DNA from: DATGHS01 sp035307785
GTDB lineage: Bacteria; Planctomycetota; Planctomycetia; Gemmatales; Gemmataceae
DNA length: 9,517 nucleotides
Direction: 5' to 3'
Assembly (NCBI GenBank): GCA_035307785.1
Contig: DATGHS010000272.1
Location: forward strand, 1-9,517
Translations under genes and position numbers: made by a program
The notes under the pieces: model-generated
Told to the model about the DNA's origin: nothing
The model's input: the letters and a program-made list of their open reading frames with translations, nothing else
Databases searched by the model: none
Shown here: positions 6,033-9,517 of the stretch, one piece after another
Numbering within the stretch: the stretch's first letter is position 1
Layout of the letters: each line of letters begins with the position of its first letter

Positions 6033-8990
6033 TGCGCGCAGAAATGCATATAAATCCGCGATTTCCGTATCGCTAAACTTGTCGATGAGGCCGACCGGCA
6101 TGAGCGATGTATCGGTAAGCCGGCGCGATTCGATCTTCTTGCCGTCGATGCGCACGGTCTCCGCGGGGCCGGTTTGCAGGATCACTCCGTCGACGGCTTC
6201 GTACACGATCAGCCCCTGATGCGTCTTCCCGTCGGTGGTTTCAATTTGCGTGGTGCGGTAACGCGGCGAAATATCTTTGCTCGGCTGAATGATGGCGGTG
6301 AACAGATCATCGCGCGAGAAGCGACTGCCGACGCCGGCCAGGTCCGGCCCCATCGCTTGTGAGCCGGAATGACAATTGATGCAGCCGGCTTTTTGGAAGA
6401 CGGCCTTGCCGCGCTGCGCTTCGCCCTTCGCCCAATCAACGCTGGCGAGCCGCTTTTGCCAAGCGGCGACATCGACACCGTCTGGCCCGCCGAGCTTCTT
6501 GGCGAGATCGGGGTAAGCACGCTCGAACCAGGCGGTCCATTTGGCCTTGTCGGGGCCGAGGTCTTGGTGGGTGCGCTTCTTCAATGCGGCGGCAAACAGG
6601 GGGCGAAGGGCATCGGCTTCCTTGCCGTCAGGCAGCATGCGCATGCCGCGGATGAAGGCGAGCAGGGTAGGACCGTCGTCCTTTGCAGTGAGCTTATCCA
6701 AAGCATTGAGGCACACCTGAACCACCGAGATCTTTGGCGAAACGAGACCGGACAGAAATTTGTCATGATCTTCTACCTCCGGCTCGCGCGCGAGGACTGG
6801 AAGGATGGCATTTTGCAGACCACCGTGTTCCCAAAGTTTCCGAAGGATAGGGAGGTAGTTAATTCGCTTGTTTTCGGCCAGTAAAGCCACCATCTCATCA
6901 TTGCAAACCTTTTCGCATTTTTCGTCCCACAATAGCCAGAGTAATTCTGCCGCCGGTTTCCGGTCGATTTGTGGGCAACGCGTAAACACGATTTGTTCTG
7001 GTTCCGTCGCGTTGATATGCCGAGATAACATGGCACTGAAATTGGCATCCTTCTTGGTAAACTCTGTGCAAAGTTCAACGATTCGTAACGGCCAGTTGTG
7101 GTCTCGATTGCGATCGCCTTTTTCCAGCTTCGCACCCAATTCGAGCATTGGAAAAACGGTCAATTGGGTGTCCGCAATGGTTCTTTCTCCGCGCAAACGC
7201 GAAATAACTATCAAGTAATGAACGTCGTCCACCGGATCAGAATGGTTGTCGAGCTTTTTCATAACTTGGTTTCTGAAGGAAAGGTCGTCGTCCTCCAGTA
7301 TCGCCAACGCCCGGGAGGTTTCTCGTTCAAGCTCGACGTAGTGCGAACCAAACAGGCTGCGCAATAAGGCGCGCACTTCTGGATAACGATCCGCTGGCAA
7401 TGTTCGCCGCGGTGTGTACCCCTCCCAGATATGATTGACAAACCTTGGGTCCGTCATGTCGCCCAATGACTTTTCCAGAAGCCGAACTGCATCCAATTGC
7501 GAAGTCCAGTCGATGTCTCGTCCAGCCTTTAGCACATCAAGCGCTAATTGGCGTGCCCGGTCCGAGTCGCCTTCGCAAATGCCGAACCCGACCAACAACT
7601 TCTCTTGTGTCTTCGCCGCTTCTTTGGTTAGCTGATGCTGCGATTCAGGCGTCAAGTCAGAAATCATGTCGGCCGTGGCCAAGCGAATGTAGCGGTCCGA
7701 CGCATTCCAGTTGTCGCGAATGACTCTCATCAAGTCGGATTGCGTGAACTTTGCTCTGTGCCGGTGCAAGTCGATCAATGCTTGAAGTGATGTTTCGTAT
7801 GAATAGCTCGTCGTCGTGTATTCCAGGAGTCGCCGCGCGTAATCATCGCTCCATTCGGGCCGCCATTTTGGTCGTTCCTTTTTCTTGCTTGGGACCTTCG
7901 AGTCCGAGGCCGCAATGCAATGAATGCGATACACCGCCCCCCGCGTTCCCCGTCCCCCAGTCGAAACATACAGATCGCCTGTCATCGGATGAATCGCCGC
8001 GGCCGTCGGGGCGAAGCCATTGCTTCCCGTCGATTCCAGAAACACCTGCGACTTTGCCTCGAAACTCGTCCAGCGGCGTTCCAGATTTACGCTGTAGACG
8101 CGCCCAAACGTCCAATCCAGCAGATACAGCCCTCGATTCGCTGCCGGCCATTCCTGGCGATCGTAGTACACGACGCTGGTAGGCGAGCCGCGGCCTAGCG
8201 TCAGCAGCGGCGGTGAGACGTCGAAGAAGTACGGCGGCCGGCGCCAGAAGCTGCCGTATTGCGGGCTCATCCAGCCGTGATTGCGGCCGGGGATCACGTG
8301 ATAGAGCCGGGTCGGTTCGTACCAGGGCAGCGACACGCAGCGCTCGTTGTCGGAATCGAAGGTGAAGATGTCGCCGTCGGGTGAAATGTCGAAGCAGTAG
8401 GGGTTGCGGAAGCCGTCGGCCAGGATTTCGGAGTCTTTGTAATCCGGGGAGAAGCGTACCAGGCAGCCAGCAATCGGCTCCTTGATCGGCGAGGTGTCGA
8501 GCGAGGCATAGCTCTTGTCGAACTTGCTGTTGTTGCCGCCGATGAGATAGAGCCAGCCGTCGGGGCCGCGGCGAATGGCGTGGCAATCATGCTCGCCGCC
8601 GGTCTTCAACTTCCGCAGCAACTCCGGCTTCGCCACCCTGCCGTCGGGCATTTCGCGATAGCGCCACAGGCCGCCATCAACCACGGCCAGCAGCGAATCG
8701 CCTTCCCACAGTAAGCCCTGCGCGCCTTCCTTCGCCGTGGCGAAATCGATGGCGCGCGTCGCTTTTCCTTCGTTCTTTTCATCAACGAGAATGCGAATGT
8801 ACCCTGGGCCGGAAACGATGATTCGGCCCTTCGGATCAATCGTCATGCAGTGGATGTCGTTCGCCAGACTGCTACCGGCGAATTCCGTGATTTCGAAACC
8901 GGGCTGAAGGCGGAAGCCGGGAGTGGATTCGGCACAAAGCTGCTGCCACCAGAGCGCAACCAGTGCGAAGGAGAGAATTAGTCTGCGCAT
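6027..8990 (-). CDS. PVC-type secreted heme-binding protein: dehydrogenase-like propeller, HEAT-like region and CxxCH cytochrome domain
   Basis: I place the start at the ATG ending at 8990 (987 residues), where a signal peptide begins (MRRLILSFALVALWWQQLCA). The upstream in-frame ATGs would translate a hairpin (MAHGLPSVG) and are unlikely. Residues about 25-358 resemble the membrane-bound dehydrogenase/PQQ-type beta-propeller of Pirellula and Verrucomicrobium proteins, with DPKGRIIVSGPG, RRGPDGWLYLIGGN, GFRNPYCFDISPDGD and PGRNHGW. Residues about 385-840 are rich in helix and fit the HEAT-like region of this family. The C-terminus has one heme c site, CINCH (codons at 6369-6383, Cys870), MGPDLAGVG after it and Met964 in SLMPVGL as likely axial ligand. 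It is probably a redox protein outside the cytoplasmic membrane, perhaps linked to sugar oxidation; substrate unknown. The middle is visibly lower in GC than the ends. Confidence 0.93.
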   Translation of the reverse strand: MRRLILSFALVALWWQQLCAESTPGFRLQPGFEITEFAGSSLANDIHCMTIDPKGRIIVSGPGYIRILVDEKNEGKATRAIDFATAKEGAQGLLWEGDSLLAVVDGGLWRYREMPDGRVAKPELLRKLKTGGEHDCHAIRRGPDGWLYLIGGNNSKFDKSYASLDTSPIKEPIAGCLVRFSPDYKDSEILADGFRNPYCFDISPDGDIFTFDSDNERCVSLPWYEPTRLYHVIPGRNHGWMSPQYGSFWRRPPYFFDVSPPLLTLGRGSPTSVVYYDRQEWPAANRGLYLLDWTFGRVYSVNLERRWTSFEAKSQVFLESTGSNGFAPTAAAIHPMTGDLYVSTGGRGTRGAVYRIHCIAASDSKVPSKKKERPKWRPEWSDDYARRLLEYTTTSYSYETSLQALIDLHRHRAKFTQSDLMRVIRDNWNASDRYIRLATADMISDLTPESQHQLTKEAAKTQEKLLVGFGICEGDSDRARQLALDVLKAGRDIDWTSQLDAVRLLEKSLGDMTDPRFVNHIWEGYTPRRTLPADRYPEVRALLRSLFGSHYVELERETSRALAILEDDDLSFRNQVMKKLDNHSDPVDDVHYLIVISRLRGERTIADTQLTVFPMLELGAKLEKGDRNRDHNWPLRIVELCTEFTKKDANFSAMLSRHINATEPEQIVFTRCPQIDRKPAAELLWLLWDEKCEKVCNDEMVALLAENKRINYLPILRKLWEHGGLQNAILPVLAREPEVEDHDKFLSGLVSPKISVVQVCLNALDKLTAKDDGPTLLAFIRGMRMLPDGKEADALRPLFAAALKKRTHQDLGPDKAKWTAWFERAYPDLAKKLGGPDGVDVAAWQKRLASVDWAKGEAQRGKAVFQKAGCINCHSGSQAMGPDLAGVGSRFSRDDLFTAIIQPSKDISPRYRTTQIETTDGKTHQGLIVYEAVDGVILQTGPAETVRIDGKKIESRRLTDTSLMPVGLIDKFSDTEIADLYAFLRAK

Positions 8991-9005
8991 GCTTGTTCTC
9001 GAAAA

Positions 9006-9029
9006 GCCCACGGACGGAAGTCCGTGGGC
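9006..9029 (-). terminator. Perfect 10-bp hairpin after the thioesterase gene (family D, terminator-like)
   Basis: GCCCACGGAC (9006-9015) and GTCCGTGGGC (9020-9029) pair perfectly around a four-base loop. On the minus strand the stem starts six bases after the thioesterase TAG and is followed by TTTT, as in a short intrinsic terminator. The cytochrome gene starts only 15 bases after the stem, so the hairpin either separates the two genes or lowers read-through between them. Confidence 0.7.
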
Positions 9030-9035
9030 CATCAT

Positions 9036-9473
9036 CTACACGGTATTGGCCTGCAACTCCGCAATCTTCCGGCGCATTTCGTCCGGAATCGGCGCCTTGC
9101 GCTCACTGGCATAATCATATGTAACAATCAGACCCGACCCTTCCGCCACCAGCGCGTTCATCTTCTCGCTGATAATTTGATGCTCCAGGGTGAACCGGTC
9201 GTCGCCGATTTGCGATACGCGGGCGCCGATAGCGATGCGATCGGGCCACATGAGTTGCTTGCGAAAGCGGCATTGCGTGCTGGCCAGGATCGGACCGACG
9301 CCGGTCGGTCGGCCGGCCACGGGCCAGCCGAGCCGGCGAAAATACTCCAATCGGGCATTCTCAAAATAGCGGAAGTAGACGATGTTATTCACGTGGCCAT
9401 AGGAATCCATTTCGCCCCAGGCGACGGCTTGCTCGATGATGACGGGCCAACCAGCGAGAAGTGAGAGATCCAT
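9036..9473 (-). CDS. Acyl-CoA thioesterase, 4HBT hotdog fold (YbgC/FadM-like)
   Basis: The protein is 145 residues from the ATG ending at 9473, normal for a single hotdog domain. AGGA lies five bases upstream of that ATG; a TTG five codons earlier would overlap the Shine-Dalgarno. The family signature is clear: WGEMDSYGHVNNIVYFRYFE, with the likely catalytic Asp23 in the EMDSYGHVNN motif, followed by ARLEYFRRLGW. Such enzymes hydrolyse acyl-CoA or acyl-ACP thioesters in the cytoplasm, commonly as dimers or tetramers. The exact chain length or aromatic substrate cannot be read here. The stop is 45 bases from the start of the cytochrome gene, with a terminator-like hairpin between. The region directly upstream contains a second copy of the family C stem-loop, so its promoter must be beyond the window or within that element. 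Confidence 0.93.
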   Translation of the reverse strand: MDLSLLAGWPVIIEQAVAWGEMDSYGHVNNIVYFRYFENARLEYFRRLGWPVAGRPTGVGPILASTQCRFRKQLMWPDRIAIGARVSQIGDDRFTLEHQIISEKMNALVAEGSGLIVTYDYASERKAPIPDEMRRKIAELQANTV

Positions 9474-9478
9474 CTTTT

Positions 9479-9482
9479 TCCT
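9479..9482 (-). promoter_or_regulatory. Shine-Dalgarno AGGA that sets the thioesterase start
   Basis: AGGA followed by five A/G-rich bases and ATG on the minus strand supports the start at 9473 rather than the TTG at 9486-9488. Confidence 0.65.
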
Positions 9483-9495
9483 ATTCAATGGCCCC

Positions 9496-9517
9496 GCAGG
9501 CTCGAAGACTCGCCTGC
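9496..9517. repeat. Stem-loop repeat, family C copy 2 (runs to the window edge)
   Basis: GCAGGC (9496-9501) pairs with GCCTGC (9512-9517) around the ten-base loop TCGAAGACTC, which is the exact reverse complement of the loop at 4604-4613. Each stem arm is one base shorter than in copy 1 (one G lost on one side, one C on the other), so pairing is kept. CCC before the left arm suggests the stem continues past the window end. No GTGAGTG units are visible on this side. Confidence 0.8.

Noticed and set aside
7843..8586. A 247-codon open frame on the minus strand in another frame of the cytochrome gene
   Set aside because: It lies wholly inside the propeller-coding part of the cytochrome gene, is very Arg-rich and has no recognisable motif, as expected for a GC-rich shadow frame.
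8920..8990. Lipoprotein signal in the cytochrome protein because of a Cys near the end of its signal peptide
   Set aside because: The sequence before the Cys (WQQL) does not fit a lipobox, which needs small residues at -1 and usually -2; cleavage after LCA by ordinary signal peptidase is more likely.
8991..9035. A 15-residue N-terminal extension of the cytochrome protein
   Set aside because: It is a translation of the family D hairpin and would put charged and polar residues before an otherwise standard signal peptide.
9024..9464. A 146-codon plus-strand open frame opposite the thioesterase
   Set aside because: The minus strand has the clear hotdog signature and a Shine-Dalgarno; the plus frame begins inside the hairpin repeat and has no support.

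Overview
The window looks like a piece of a planctomycete chromosome (phylum Planctomycetota, probably a Pirellulales-type member). The main evidence is the roughly 1000-residue secreted protein at 6027-8990. It joins an N-terminal dehydrogenase-like beta-propeller, a helical HEAT-like middle and a C-terminal CxxCH cytochrome domain, an architecture typical of Planctomycetes and Verrucomicrobia. A Tat-exported sugar isomerase-like TIM barrel, a secreted BD-FAE-like esterase and a moderately high GC content agree with this. I see no tRNA, rRNA, CRISPR array, integrase or complete transposon.

Layout. 1-632 (+): C-terminal part of a SpoIIE/RsbU-type PP2C phosphatase, cut by the window edge. 692-2562 (-): a two-gene operon of a secreted alpha/beta esterase followed by a Tat-exported xylose-isomerase-like TIM barrel, with a 4-base ATGA overlap. 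2563-2676: divergent promoter region with an imperfect palindrome. 2677-3519 (+): nitrilase-superfamily C-N hydrolase. 3625-4527 (-): S33/BAAT-like alpha/beta hydrolase. 4645-5901 (-): long YkgJ-type cysteine-cluster protein. 6027-8990 (-): the PVC-type cytochrome protein. 9036-9473 (-): YbgC/FadM-type hotdog thioesterase. Several longest-frame starts run into repeats or Shine-Dalgarno sequences, and I moved those starts to internal ATGs.

No pathway links all the genes. The only tight pair is the esterase and the isomerase, which could plausibly act one after the other outside the cytoplasm on an esterified carbohydrate. The rest are general metabolic, regulatory or redox genes.

The most interesting signal is between the genes. 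Every visible gene end except the overlapping one touches a palindromic repeat, and at least four unrelated repeat families are involved. In three cases the stop codon itself lies inside the repeat or forms its last bases. One family occurs twice with paired stem changes that keep the base pairing, which points to selection on a folded RNA or DNA structure. Another occurs as a tandem duplication plus an inverted copy that forms a 26-bp stem between two convergent genes. I see no described system beyond this repeat pattern.
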